The notes beneath the pieces are model-generated. The model was not told the origin of the DNA. It saw nothing but the letters and a program-made list of their open reading frames with translations, and searched no databases. Source: Rhodococcus sp. NBC_00297 (GTDB lineage: Bacteria > Actinomycetota > Actinomycetes > Mycobacteriales > Mycobacteriaceae). From it: a DNA stretch of 64,000 nt. Made by a program: the position numbers and the translations under genes. Within the stretch, counting starts at the first letter, position 1. Every line of letters begins with the position of its first letter. Positions 25,570 to 35,691 of this stretch are shown in pieces. The stretch is from NCBI RefSeq assembly GCF_036173065.1, contig NZ_CP108041.1, positions 3,475,001-3,539,000 on the forward strand, in the 5' to 3' direction.

Positions 25570-26880
25570 ATGACCGACCATGTCTTCTATTCCTGGTCCG
25601 CCCAGGCGGAGCTGAACCCGGTCACCATCACCGGGGCGTCCGGGTCCTACTTCTGGGACGACCAGGGCAGGAAGTACCTCGACTTCTCCTCGCAACTGGT
25701 CAACGTCAACATCGGGCACCAGCACCCCGACATCGTGGCGGCGATCGTCGAGCAGGCCGGTGTGCTCACCACCATCTCCCCGACGGTCGCGAACGACAAG
25801 CGCAGCGAACTCGCTCGACTGATCGCCGAGCGCGCTCCCGGTGACCTGAACCGGGTCTTCTTCACCACGGGCGGGGCCGAGGCCGTCGAGCACGCCGTGC
25901 GGTTCGCTCGCCAGCACACCGGGCGGACCAAGATGCTGGCCGCGTACCGGTCGTACCACGGCGGCACCGGTGTGGCCATCGGTCTGACGGGAGAGCCGCG
26001 CCGGTGGGGAACCGAGCCGACCAACGTCGACGTCGTCCGGTTCTTCGGGCCGTATCCCTATCGGTCACCGTGGAATTCGACCGGCCCCGAGGAGGAGACG
26101 GCCGCGGCGCTGGCCCACCTCGAGATGGTCATCACGCTGGAGGGACCGCAGAACATCGCGGGGCTCATTCTCGAGTCGGTGGTCGGCACCAACGGCGTAC
26201 TGGTCCCGCCGCCGGGATATCTGGCCGGTGTCCGCGAACTCTGCACTCGCTACGGCATCGTGTACATCGCCGACGAGGTGATGGTGGGTTTCGGCCGGAC
26301 CGGGCACTGGTTCGCGTGCCAGGCGTGGGGCGTCGAGCCCGATCTGATCACGTTCGCGAAGGGTGTGAACTCCGGCTACGTCCCGCTCGGCGGAGTGGTG
26401 ATCTCCGAGGAGATCGCGCAGCGGTACGACCACACGCCGTATCCGGGAGGACTGACCTACTCGGGCCACGTGCTCGGCTGCGCCGCCGGTATCGCGTCGA
26501 TCCGGGTGTTCGAGCGCGACGACATCCTGGGCCACGTCCGCGCCGTGGGGGAGGACGTCCTCGGGCCGGGGCTCACCAAGCTGGGTGAGGCGCATCCGAG
26601 CGTGGGTGACGTGCGGGGCATGGGGTTCTTCTGGGCCGTCGAACTGGTGACGGACAAGGGCACCCGCGAGCCGCTGACACCGTTCAACGCCACCGGCGCC
26701 GCCGCAGCTCCCATGGCGGCCGTCACGAAGGCGGCCAAGGAGCGCGGGCTGTGGCCGTTCGTGGCGGGCAATCGGCTGCAGATCGCGCCGCCGCTCGTCA
26801 CGACGGAGGAGGACATCCGTCGGGGACTCGAAATCCTCGACGAGGTGCTCGAGGTCGCCGACGGGTACACCCGGAACTAG
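25570..26880 (+). CDS. Class III aminotransferase, probable beta-alanine (or 3-aminoisobutyrate) transaminase
   Basis: A 436-residue PLP enzyme. Seen: NVNIGHQHPDIVAAI, FFTTGGAEAVEHAVRFARQHTGR for cofactor phosphate binding, IADEVMVGFGRTGHWFA with the PLP-contacting Asp, and LITFAKGVNSGYVPLGGVV with the Schiff-base Lys. Class III enzymes transfer amino groups from omega-amino acids, so beta-alanine to malonate semialdehyde fits its place after beta-ureidopropionase. GGAGG stands at 25559-25563, six bases before ATG. Its stop shares CTAG with the converging FAD oxidase. Confidence 0.88.
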   Translation: MTDHVFYSWSAQAELNPVTITGASGSYFWDDQGRKYLDFSSQLVNVNIGHQHPDIVAAIVEQAGVLTTISPTVANDKRSELARLIAERAPGDLNRVFFTTGGAEAVEHAVRFARQHTGRTKMLAAYRSYHGGTGVAIGLTGEPRRWGTEPTNVDVVRFFGPYPYRSPWNSTGPEEETAAALAHLEMVITLEGPQNIAGLILESVVGTNGVLVPPPGYLAGVRELCTRYGIVYIADEVMVGFGRTGHWFACQAWGVEPDLITFAKGVNSGYVPLGGVVISEEIAQRYDHTPYPGGLTYSGHVLGCAAGIASIRVFERDDILGHVRAVGEDVLGPGLTKLGEAHPSVGDVRGMGFFWAVELVTDKGTREPLTPFNATGAAAAPMAAVTKAAKERGLWPFVAGNRLQIAPPLVTTEEDIRRGLEILDEVLEVADGYTRN

Positions 26881-28250
26881 AGCACGGCACCGGGATTCAG
26901 GATGCCCGCGGGATCGAGGGCGTGCTTGATGCGCCGGGTCAGCTCCATGACGTCCTCGCCCACCTGATCCGGCAACCACGCCTTCTTGAGCCGGCCGACA
27001 CCGTGTTCCCCGGTGATGGTGCCGCCCAACGAGATCGCGAGCGTCATGATCTCGCCGAATGCCTGGTGCGCACGCTCCTCCATGTCCGCGTCCTCGGGGT
27101 CGAACACGATCAGCGGGTGCGTGTTCCCGTCGCCCGCATGGGCGATGACGGCGACGACGACGCCGCGGGCATCGGCGATCTTCGCGATTCCCTGCACCAG
27201 GTCCGCGAGTGCGGGCAGCGGAACTCCGACGTCCTCGAGCAGGAGGGATCCGGTGCGTTCGACGGCGGGGATGGCGAAGCGCCGGGCTGCGGCGAACGCT
27301 TCGCCCTCGTCGGGATCGTCGGTCACGAACACCTCGTCGGCGCCGGCGGCCGTGCACGCCGCGGCCATGGTCTCGGTCTCCTCGGTGCGGTGCGCGCCGG
27401 GTGAGTCGGAGCGGGCGATGAGCATCGCTGCCGCCGTGCGGTCGAGGCCCATCTTCATGGCGTCCTCCACGGCGTTGATCGACGTGGAGTCCATGAACTC
27501 GAGCATGGCGGGCCGCAGCGAGCGGGTGATCGCCAGAATGGCGTCGGTCGCGTCGGACAGGCGGGTGAAGGTGGCCACGACCGTGCTCGCGGGTGGCTGA
27601 GCCGGGATCAAACGCAGCGTCACCTCGGTGATGATGCCGAGGACGCCCTCGCTGCCGACGAAGAGTTTGGTCAGCGACAGGCCGGCCGAGTCCTTCAGAC
27701 GCGGGCCGCCCAGGTTCACGACGGTGCCGTCGGCGAGGACCACCTCGAGACCGAGGATGTAGTCGGTGGTCACCCCGTACTTGACGCAGCACAGGCCGCC
27801 GGCGTTGGTGGCGGCGTTGCCGCCGATCGAACACATCTCGAACGACGACGGATCCGGTGGGTACCACAGGCCGTGTTCGGCCGCAGCGGCCTTGACCTCG
27901 ACGTTGAGCAGACCGGGTTGGACCACGGCCGTCCGCGTCACCGGGTCGACGGTGACGGCGCGCATCGCCTCGGTCGTCAGCACGATGCCGCCGTCGACGG
28001 CGGTCGCACCACCGGACAGACCGGATCCCGCGCCGCGCGGTACCACCGGGACCGAATGCTCGGTGGCCCAGAGCATGACGGCGCGGACGTCGGCCGTGCT
28101 GGTGGCGCGCACGACGGCGAGGGGAGTGCCGGCGTTCGGATCACGGGCCCAGTCCTGGCGATAGCCGGCGGTGATGTCCGGATCGGTCACCACGATGGCG
28201 GCTCCGACCGCGTCTGTCAGGGACGTCACGAGATCGTCGATGATGCTCAC
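26877..28250 (-). CDS. FAD-linked oxidase, glycolate/D-lactate dehydrogenase type (GlcD-like)
   Basis: A flavoprotein of about 457 residues in the VAO/GlcD family. Seen: PVVPRGAGSGLSGGATAVDGGIVL for FAD pyrophosphate binding, PDPSSFEMCSIGGNAATNAGGLCCVKYGVT, LFVGSEGVLGIITEVTLRL, and the C-terminal AHAGDGNTHPLIVFD and GEHGVGRLKKAWL motifs with metal-binding histidines. Enzymes of this type oxidise D-2-hydroxyacids such as D-lactate or glycolate. The GTG start has GAGGAAG very close to it, so the exact start is uncertain. The long upstream frame is Arg-rich and is rejected. It is convergent to the pyrimidine cluster. Confidence 0.87.
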   Translation of the reverse strand: MSIIDDLVTSLTDAVGAAIVVTDPDITAGYRQDWARDPNAGTPLAVVRATSTADVRAVMLWATEHSVPVVPRGAGSGLSGGATAVDGGIVLTTEAMRAVTVDPVTRTAVVQPGLLNVEVKAAAAEHGLWYPPDPSSFEMCSIGGNAATNAGGLCCVKYGVTTDYILGLEVVLADGTVVNLGGPRLKDSAGLSLTKLFVGSEGVLGIITEVTLRLIPAQPPASTVVATFTRLSDATDAILAITRSLRPAMLEFMDSTSINAVEDAMKMGLDRTAAAMLIARSDSPGAHRTEETETMAAACTAAGADEVFVTDDPDEGEAFAAARRFAIPAVERTGSLLLEDVGVPLPALADLVQGIAKIADARGVVVAVIAHAGDGNTHPLIVFDPEDADMEERAHQAFGEIMTLAISLGGTITGEHGVGRLKKAWLPDQVGEDVMELTRRIKHALDPAGILNPGAVL

Positions 28251-28521
28251 CTTCCTCGACCGGCGGGTCCTACGTCTCGACGCTACCCCCAGCCCCGCCC
28301 GTGACCCCGCCGGAATGACGAGACACGGTGCGGGACAGTGGGAGACCGCGTCGAACGGTGGCCGGGTCGACGTCAGGCCAATGTTCACATCAGTCACATG
28401 AGCAACTCTGTTACCAGATCGTGCCCCGATGGGTGCCGACAACAGCACGTCGGAGGATTAGCGTCCGGATGACGGAGATCGGCACGTGGGCCGAGACCGA
28501 GGGGGCGAGAAGGAGGCACTC

Positions 28522-28902
28522 ATGGCACCGTCACACGACATCACACGGTCGGCATCTGCACCATCGACGACAGCGTCGCGCAGACCGACGAAGAACACCC
28601 CGTTCGAGTGCGCGGCGGCGCTGTTCTCCTACGACTTCGTCTCCGGCGGCGTCGACTACGACACCCTCGAGTCGCTCCATCGTGGCGAGGTGACCGAATG
28701 GACGTCGGCGCTACGACGCTCGGGACTGTTCACCGATGCCGAGATGGACGCCCTCGCCGCCCAGTGGTCCGAACGTCCGGGCCTGCTGCTCGATGCGTTG
28801 CTCCGTGACGCCGACGAGATGACCGTGCGGCGTTGCCGGCTCGCGTGGTCGGCGATGGACCGGCTCGCGCCGTTCCAGATGCCCATCGCGCACAGCGGCT
28901 GA
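28522..28902 (+). CDS. Conserved hypothetical protein, small and acidic
   Basis: A 126-residue cytoplasmic protein with an excellent Shine-Dalgarno AAGGAGG ending six bases before ATG 28522. After a Ser/Thr-rich N-terminus, residues about 25-120 look helical: FECAAALFSYDFVSGGVDYDTLESLHRGEVTEW, LRRSGLFTDAEMDALAAQWSERPGLLLDAL. I do not recognise the family. The 271 bp upstream separate it from the divergent FAD oxidase and hold the promoters of both; I saw no clear operator there. It converges on the peptidase gene with three bases between stops. Confidence 0.72.
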   Translation: MAPSHDITRSASAPSTTASRRPTKNTPFECAAALFSYDFVSGGVDYDTLESLHRGEVTEWTSALRRSGLFTDAEMDALAAQWSERPGLLLDALLRDADEMTVRRCRLAWSAMDRLAPFQMPIAHSG

Positions 28903-28905
28903 CAG

Positions 28906-29541
28906 TCAGATCACCGCGGCATCGCCGCCGTCGACCACGTAGACCTGGTCGTCGGTGAGCGTGCGGTACGGCGTTCCCGCCGCGTCGCACGCCGCGGCCA
29001 TCGCGGCCGACGCGCCGTCGGGATCCAGAGTGTCCGACGCCCAGTGCGGCACGAGCACGTCGTCGATGATCCCCAGGCCGGTCCACAGCACGTCCTCGCC
29101 CGTGGTCGGCTCCACCTCGCCAGGCGGGTCGGCGTACTCCACGCCCCGCAGCGTCGGACCCAGGACGCAGGCTCCCGCGCTGTACCCGCCGTACACGAGG
29201 GAATCCTCCGCAAGTAGTCGAGCGATCGCGTCGTCTGCACCGGACGAGGCCATCCTGCGCCGGAGCACGAAGGTGTTACCACCGCGGACCCACACGGCGG
29301 GGAAGGCAGCCAGGACGTCGTGCGCCGTGCTCGGCATCAACTCGCGCAGGTCGACCTCGACAGGGAGGAAACCCGCCGAGCGCAGGAGTGTGAACTCACT
29401 GGTGACCGCGGACGCGCGCGCGGCGTCGGGCCAGGAGTCCGCCGCGTTGGCGATGACGGCGATGCGGCCGGGTGGTCCGGTCAGTTCGAGGAACCGGTCA
29501 CGGGCGAGCCCGAATCGGTAGGACGCGAGGAACAGGCGCAT
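28906..29541 (-). CDS. Peptidase E-like protein (S51 family)
   Basis: A 211-residue protein of the class I glutamine-amidotransferase-like S51 group. Seen: AVIANAADSWPDAARA, the VWVRGGNTFVLRRRM motif typical of peptidase E (GGNTF), and the nucleophile elbow VYGGYSAGACVLGP with the catalytic Ser. Family members cleave N-terminal Asp-X dipeptides or process cyanophycin. I choose ATG 29541 because MRLFLASYRFG resembles family starts. It is divergent from the dihydroxyacetone kinase gene, 60 bp away. Confidence 0.85.
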   Translation of the reverse strand: MRLFLASYRFGLARDRFLELTGPPGRIAVIANAADSWPDAARASAVTSEFTLLRSAGFLPVEVDLRELMPSTAHDVLAAFPAVWVRGGNTFVLRRRMASSGADDAIARLLAEDSLVYGGYSAGACVLGPTLRGVEYADPPGEVEPTTGEDVLWTGLGIIDDVLVPHWASDTLDPDGASAAMAAACDAAGTPYRTLTDDQVYVVDGGDAAVI

Positions 29542-29601
29542 GGCGGGAGCGTAGGTCAGTACGCACGCGTCGGGTGTGCAGACGTGGTTAGTGTCGGGTG
29601 C

Positions 29602-31257
29602 ATGTCGCTGCACAAGATGATCGATGATCCGTCCCGCGTCATCGTCGACGCCTGCCGCGCCGCCGCCCGGCGCAGCGCCGACCTCCGCTTCGTCGAACGG
29701 CCCGGATACTTCACGCGCCGCGGCCGCACGACGGACGGGCGCGTGGCCGTGATGTCGGGCGGTGGTTCCGGCCACGAACCGCTCCACTCCGGCTTCGTCG
29801 GCGCCGGGATGTTGGACGCGGCGGTGCCGGGGTCTGTGTTCACGAGCCCGAACGCGCTGCAGATCGAGGCGGCGACGCGGGCCGTCGAGGCCGGCGCCGG
29901 CGTGATCCACGTGGTCAAGAACTACACCGGCGACGTCATCAACTTCCGCATCGCGGCCGATCTGTGTGCTGCCGACGGCATCACGGTCGAGACGGTGCTC
30001 GTGGCCGACGACGTCGCGTCCGAGAGCGAGGACGGGCCCGGCCGACGCGGAACCGCCGCGACGGTGGCCGTCGAGAAGATCTGCGGCGCCGCCGCTGCTC
30101 GCGGCGACGACCTCGCCTCCGTCGCCGCGCTGGGGCGGCGGGTCGCCGAGGGCGCTCGCAGCATGGCGGTGGCCTTCCGTCCGTGCACGGTTCCGGGCGC
30201 GTCGTCCCCGTCCTTCGAGCTCGGCGACGACGAGGTCGAACTCGGTGTCGGTATCCACGGCGAGCGCGGCACCGCGCGCGTCGCGACGCTCACCGCCACC
30301 GAGATCGCCGAGGCGCTGCTCGGACCCGTGGCCGATTCGCTGGGACTGTCCGGCGGCGAGGACGTCGTGCTCGTCGTCAACGGACTCGGCGCGACCCATC
30401 CGCTCGAACTCGACATCGTCTTCGGTGCCGCGCTGCGGTATCTCGAGGGGCGCGGCATCACCGTCCGACGCACGCTCGTCGGGAGCCTCGTGACGGCGTT
30501 CGACATGGCGGGGGTGTCGTTGACCGCCGTCCGCTGCGACGACGAGATCCTCGGCTTGTGGGACGCCCCGACCGAGGCCCCCGCGTGGCCCCGCTCGCCG
30601 GCGCAGGACCTGCACGACGACGCCGTGGACGACACGGACGCGGCAGCGGCGTCGGAGCTTCCGGGCGGCGCGGCCGACCCGTTCGTCACCACCTGGGTCT
30701 CGTCGTTCGTCGAGCGTGTCCGGTCGTCGATCGACGAGCTCACCGACCTCGATCGCCGAGCCGGTGACGGCGACTTCGGCGTCAACATGCAGATCGGTCT
30801 GGCCGACTTCGCGGTGGACGAGAGTGCCTCGCCCGCAGCGGTGTTCGAGATCCTGGCTCGTGGATTCCTCGGCAATGCGGGCGGAACGTCCGGCGCTCTC
30901 TTCGGTGCGTTCTTCCACCGGGTCTCGGTCGCCCTCGACGGTCCCGGGGCGAGCACCGCGAGCATCGCCGCGGGAGTGGCCGACGGACTGGCCGCCATCA
31001 CCGATCTCGGCGGTGCGCAGCCGGGGGACAAGACCATGGTGGACGCGCTGGACCCGGCGTCACGAGCTCTGGGGGACGCCGGATCGGTCGAGCTCTCGGC
31101 GGCCCTCGCCGCGGCTGCCGAGGCTGCGACGCGCGGTGCCGAGTCCACGACGGACACCGTCGCCCAGCGTGGCCGCGCCAGCTACATCGGCGACGCGGCG
31201 CGCGGCGTCATCGACCCCGGTGCTCTCGTGGTCTCCTGGTTCTTCGCCGCCGCCTGA
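29602..31257 (+). CDS. dhaK: ATP-dependent dihydroxyacetone kinase, DhaK-DhaL fusion
   Basis: A 551-residue kinase with a DhaK domain (to about residue 330) and a DhaL domain (about 365-550) joined by an Asp/Ala-rich linker. DhaK carries the substrate loop SGGGSGHEPLHSGF (residues 52-65) and His219 in GVGIHGERG, which forms the hemiaminal with the substrate. DhaL has the Asp cluster LDRRAGDGDFGVNM for ADP/Mg binding and FLGNAGGTSGALFGAFF. The fused form uses ATP directly and needs no PTS EIIA-type donor. It phosphorylates dihydroxyacetone to DHAP in glycerol metabolism. Confidence 0.92.
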   Translation: MSLHKMIDDPSRVIVDACRAAARRSADLRFVERPGYFTRRGRTTDGRVAVMSGGGSGHEPLHSGFVGAGMLDAAVPGSVFTSPNALQIEAATRAVEAGAGVIHVVKNYTGDVINFRIAADLCAADGITVETVLVADDVASESEDGPGRRGTAATVAVEKICGAAAARGDDLASVAALGRRVAEGARSMAVAFRPCTVPGASSPSFELGDDEVELGVGIHGERGTARVATLTATEIAEALLGPVADSLGLSGGEDVVLVVNGLGATHPLELDIVFGAALRYLEGRGITVRRTLVGSLVTAFDMAGVSLTAVRCDDEILGLWDAPTEAPAWPRSPAQDLHDDAVDDTDAAAASELPGGAADPFVTTWVSSFVERVRSSIDELTDLDRRAGDGDFGVNMQIGLADFAVDESASPAAVFEILARGFLGNAGGTSGALFGAFFHRVSVALDGPGASTASIAAGVADGLAAITDLGGAQPGDKTMVDALDPASRALGDAGSVELSAALAAAAEAATRGAESTTDTVAQRGRASYIGDAARGVIDPGALVVSWFFAAA

Positions 31258-31273
31258 GCGGCTGCATCGGACC

Positions 31274-31693
31274 TCAGGAGGCGAGTGCGGCCCGAATTGC
31301 CCGGGCGGTCGCCTCGGGCTCGCTCTGACGCCGCGTGATCATGCCGGCGACGAAGCGGATGCGATCGCCGTGGTGGCGAGGTACGACATGCAGGTGCGAG
31401 TGGAACACGGTCTGGAAGGCGGCGCGTCCGTCGTTCATGGCGAGGTTGACCCCGTCCGCCGCCAGGGTGCTGCGGCGCATCGCGCCGGCCAGGGCCTGGC
31501 CGGCGGCGAAGACCTGCCCACCCACGACCGGGTCGAGTGTCTCGAGCCCCGAGGAGTGCACCTTGGGAACCACCAGGGTGTGCCCGCGGGTGACGGGCCG
31601 GATGTCGAGGAACGCGAGCACCGAGTCGGTCTCGTGGACGATCGTCGCGGGGGCGCGGCGGGCGACGATGTCGCAGAACACGCACTCGGTCAT
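31274..31693 (-). CDS. HIT family nucleotide hydrolase
   Basis: A 139-residue histidine-triad protein. A CVFC zinc-type pair is at residues 4-7 and the triad HSHLHVVPR at 98-106 (His98, His100, His102). It belongs to the HinT-like branch, which hydrolyses nucleoside phosphoramidates and AMP-adducts. The ATG at 31693 overlaps the stop of the upstream Sir2 gene (ATGA), so the two are translated together. Confidence 0.92.
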   Translation of the reverse strand: MTECVFCDIVARRAPATIVHETDSVLAFLDIRPVTRGHTLVVPKVHSSGLETLDPVVGGQVFAAGQALAGAMRRSTLAADGVNLAMNDGRAAFQTVFHSHLHVVPRHHGDRIRFVAGMITRRQSEPEATARAIRAALAS

Positions 31694-32484
31694 CGCTGCT
31701 GCTCCGTGACGGCGGCGACGAGTGCAGGCAGGGAGTCGGCCGCGGTCGCCCGCCAGACGTGGTGGGCCATGTCGGAGACCGCGGTCTCGTCCGGGTTGAT
31801 CTCGATGACGACGGCGCCCGCGCTGCGAGCCTGAGCGGGAAGCCCCGCGAAGGGGTAGACCACGCCGGACGTTCCCACGACCAGGACGGCGTCGGCGGCC
31901 TCGACGGACGCCGCGACCGCTGCCCACTCCGCTTCCGGGAGCGGCTCGCCGAACCACACGACACCGGGGCGGACCGGACTCCCGCAGAGACCGCACGCAG
32001 GCGGCGCGATGCGTTCCGCGCCGTCCTCGACGTCGTCGACCGGTCCCTCGAAAGGCTCCTCGCAGATCGAGCACCGCACCGCGGTCAGTGTGCCGTGGAC
32101 GTGGGCCAGCACGGTGGACCCGGCGCGCTCGTGCAGGTCGTCGACGTTCTGCGTGGCGATCTCGACGGTCCGCTGCGGTGCGGACCTCTGCCACTGCGCG
32201 AGGGCCACATGACCGGCGTTCGGGCTCGAGGCGGCCACGAGCTGCGCTCGTCGGCGGTACCAGGCCCACACCAGATCCGGATCGCGGACGAACGCGTCGG
32301 GGCTGGCCAGCTCCTCCGGGGAGTACCGCTCCCACAGCCCGGTCTGCGCGTCGCGGAACGTCGGCACGCCCGACTGCGCGGACATCCCGGCCCCGGTGAG
32401 CACGGCGACGCGGGACGCGGACCGGACGGCCTCCAGCACGGGCTGCGGAACGTCGGATGCGGGGTCGGCACTGTCGGTGATCAT
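31690..32484 (-). CDS. NAD-dependent protein deacylase, class III sirtuin (CobB/SIRT5-like)
   Basis: A 264-residue sirtuin. Seen: NAD-binding VAVLTGAGMSAQSGVPTFRD (residues 27-45), TQNVDDLHERAG (111-122), catalytic His130 in AHVHGTL, four zinc cysteines at 138, 141, 164 and 167, VVGTSGVVYPFA and VIEINPDE. Tyr76 and Arg79 (WYRRR) occupy the Y-x-x-R positions that bind succinyl or malonyl carboxylates in SIRT5 and CobB, so removal of acidic acyl groups is likely. It is coupled to the HIT gene downstream. Confidence 0.9.
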   Translation of the reverse strand: MITDSADPASDVPQPVLEAVRSASRVAVLTGAGMSAQSGVPTFRDAQTGLWERYSPEELASPDAFVRDPDLVWAWYRRRAQLVAASSPNAGHVALAQWQRSAPQRTVEIATQNVDDLHERAGSTVLAHVHGTLTAVRCSICEEPFEGPVDDVEDGAERIAPPACGLCGSPVRPGVVWFGEPLPEAEWAAVAASVEAADAVLVVGTSGVVYPFAGLPAQARSAGAVVIEINPDETAVSDMAHHVWRATAADSLPALVAAVTEQQR

Positions 32485-32733
32485 GAAGCGAGTGTGCCAA
32501 GTCGCACCGACACACTCGGTCCGTTATGACCTCCGCCTCACATTCGACCTCGACGCTCGGTATGTCTGTGTCGTGCGTTACCTTGCGGTGGGCCCACCCG
32601 GCCGACTCCAGGACCTCTCACGCGGGCGAACATGAGCCACCGTCGACGAGGTCGTTCTCGGAACCGACGACAGTCGGCGGCAGTGCAGCTCCGCGGGACG
32701 CGGACGTGCCGCCATTCACAGGAAGTACAGCTG

Positions 32734-33855
32734 GTGGAAGATTCTCGAGAAGCAGGGACGCTGGTCGGCGTCGTGCGTGAGACGAACGAGGGGGAGCGCC
32801 GGGTGGCGCTGGTCCCCAAGGTGGTCGCCGCGCTGACGGGCAAGGGTGTGCGCGTGGTGGTGGAGGCGGGTGCCGGTCTGGGCGCTCTGATCCCCGATCA
32901 GTTGTACGTCGACGCCGGTGCGAGCATCGGCGATCCGTACAGCGCCGACGTGGTGGTCAAGGTGGCGCCGCCGTCGTCGGCCGAGGTGCGCAAGCTGCGC
33001 CGCGGATCGACGCTCATCGGCTTCCTCGCGCCGCGCAACGCGGACACGATCATTCCGGAGTTGACCGCTGCGGGCGTGCAGGCCTTCGCGGTCGAGGCGA
33101 TCCCGCGTATCTCCCGCGCGCAGGTCATGGATGCGTTGTCCTCGCAGGCCAACGTCGCCGGCTACAAGGCGGTGCTGCTCGCGGCGTCGGAGTCGACGCG
33201 GTTCTTCCCGATGCTCACCACTGCGGCGGGCACGGTGAAGCCGGCGACGGTGCTGGTGCTCGGTGTGGGTGTGGCGGGGCTGCAGGCGTTGGCGACGGCG
33301 AAGCGTCTCGGTGGCCGCGCCACCGGGTACGACGTGCGTCCCGAGGTGGCCGATCAGGTGCGCTCGGTGGGTGCGCAGTGGCTGGATCTGGGGATCGACG
33401 CCGCCGGTGAGGGCGGGTATGCCCGTGAGCTCACCGAGGACGAGCGTGCGCAGCAGCAGGCGGCGCTGGAGAAGGCGATCTCGACGTTCGACGTCGTCAT
33501 CACCACCGCCCTGGTGCCGGGGCGTCCGGCACCGAAGCTGGTCACCGCGGCGGCTGCCGCGGGGATGCGACCGGGCAGTGTCGTGGTGGATCTCGCCGGG
33601 GAGACCGGCGGCAACTGTGAGCTGACCGAGCCGGGTCGCACGGTGGTGAAGAACGACGTGATCATCGCGTCGCCGCTGAATCTGCCGGCGACGATGCCCG
33701 AGCATGCGAGTGAGCTCTATTCCAAGAACATCTCTGCCTTGATCGAGCTGATGCTCGACGATGCCGGTGCCCTCGCCCCCGATTTCACCGACGAGGTCCT
33801 CGCGAAGTCGTGCGTGACGCGCACGGCCGATACGACCGTGAAGGCGGATGCCTGA
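32734..33855 (+). CDS. pntAA: NAD(P) transhydrogenase subunit alpha part 1 (NAD-binding domain I)
   Basis: A 373-residue soluble domain I. Seen: VVRETNEGERRVALVPKVVAAL at the start, MDALSSQANVAGYKAVLLAA, the nucleotide fold VLVLGVGVAGLQALATAKRLG, the mobile loop region FDVVITTALVPGRPAPKLV and VVDLAGETGGNCELTEPG. It binds NADH for proton-driven hydride transfer to NADP. I choose GTG 32734 with AGGAAG before it; the frame upstream is Arg-rich. In this lineage the alpha chain is split in two genes, the second following with a TGATG overlap. Confidence 0.93.
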   Translation: MEDSREAGTLVGVVRETNEGERRVALVPKVVAALTGKGVRVVVEAGAGLGALIPDQLYVDAGASIGDPYSADVVVKVAPPSSAEVRKLRRGSTLIGFLAPRNADTIIPELTAAGVQAFAVEAIPRISRAQVMDALSSQANVAGYKAVLLAASESTRFFPMLTTAAGTVKPATVLVLGVGVAGLQALATAKRLGGRATGYDVRPEVADQVRSVGAQWLDLGIDAAGEGGYARELTEDERAQQQAALEKAISTFDVVITTALVPGRPAPKLVTAAAAAGMRPGSVVVDLAGETGGNCELTEPGRTVVKNDVIIASPLNLPATMPEHASELYSKNISALIELMLDDAGALAPDFTDEVLAKSCVTRTADTTVKADA

Positions 33856-34195
33856 TGTACACACCGTTGCTCGCGAACATCGCGATCCTGGTCCTGGCCG
33901 GCTTCGTCGGTTTCGCTGTCATCTCCAAGGTCCCGAACACGCTGCACACGCCGCTGATGTCGGGTACCAACGCCATCCACGGCATCGTCGTGCTCGGCGC
34001 CCTCATCGTGTTGGGCAGGTTGCCGGAGGACGCGCCGTGGGGTGTGCGGATCATCGCGTTCGTCGCGTTGATCTTCGGCACGCTCAACGTCGTCGGTGGG
34101 TTCCTGGTCACCGACCGCATGCTCGGCATGTTCAAGGGCAAGAAGGCGCCCGCTGCTGTGTCGACGGCAACCGGCGAGAAGGGTGCTGATTCCTG

Positions 34196-34196
<1 letters not shown>
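33855..34196 (+). CDS. pntAB: NAD(P) transhydrogenase subunit alpha part 2 (membrane domain)
   Basis: A 113-residue membrane protein with about four helices, opening with MYTPLLANIAILVLAGFVGF and containing KVPNTLHTPLMSGTNAIHGIV, the conserved loop and helix of the transhydrogenase alpha membrane domain. It contributes to the proton channel together with PntB. Its ATG overlaps the preceding stop (TGATG) and its own stop overlaps pntB in the same way. Confidence 0.95.
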
Positions 34197-35638
<1,442 letters not shown>

Positions 35639-35646
35639 GTGTACCC

Positions 35647-35691
35647 GGCCCTGATGCCCCGCCCGCTCACCGGCGGCGGAGCATCAGGGCC
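35647..35691. terminator. Hairpin between pntB and the converging membrane-protein gene
   Basis: Eleven-base arms GGCCCTGATGC (35647-35657) and GCATCAGGGCC (35681-35691) pair perfectly, and an inner GC-rich stem can extend the structure. The hairpin begins nine bases after the pntB stop and overlaps the last codons of the opposite gene, so it can terminate the pnt transcript; its role for the minus strand is less clear. Confidence 0.65.
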
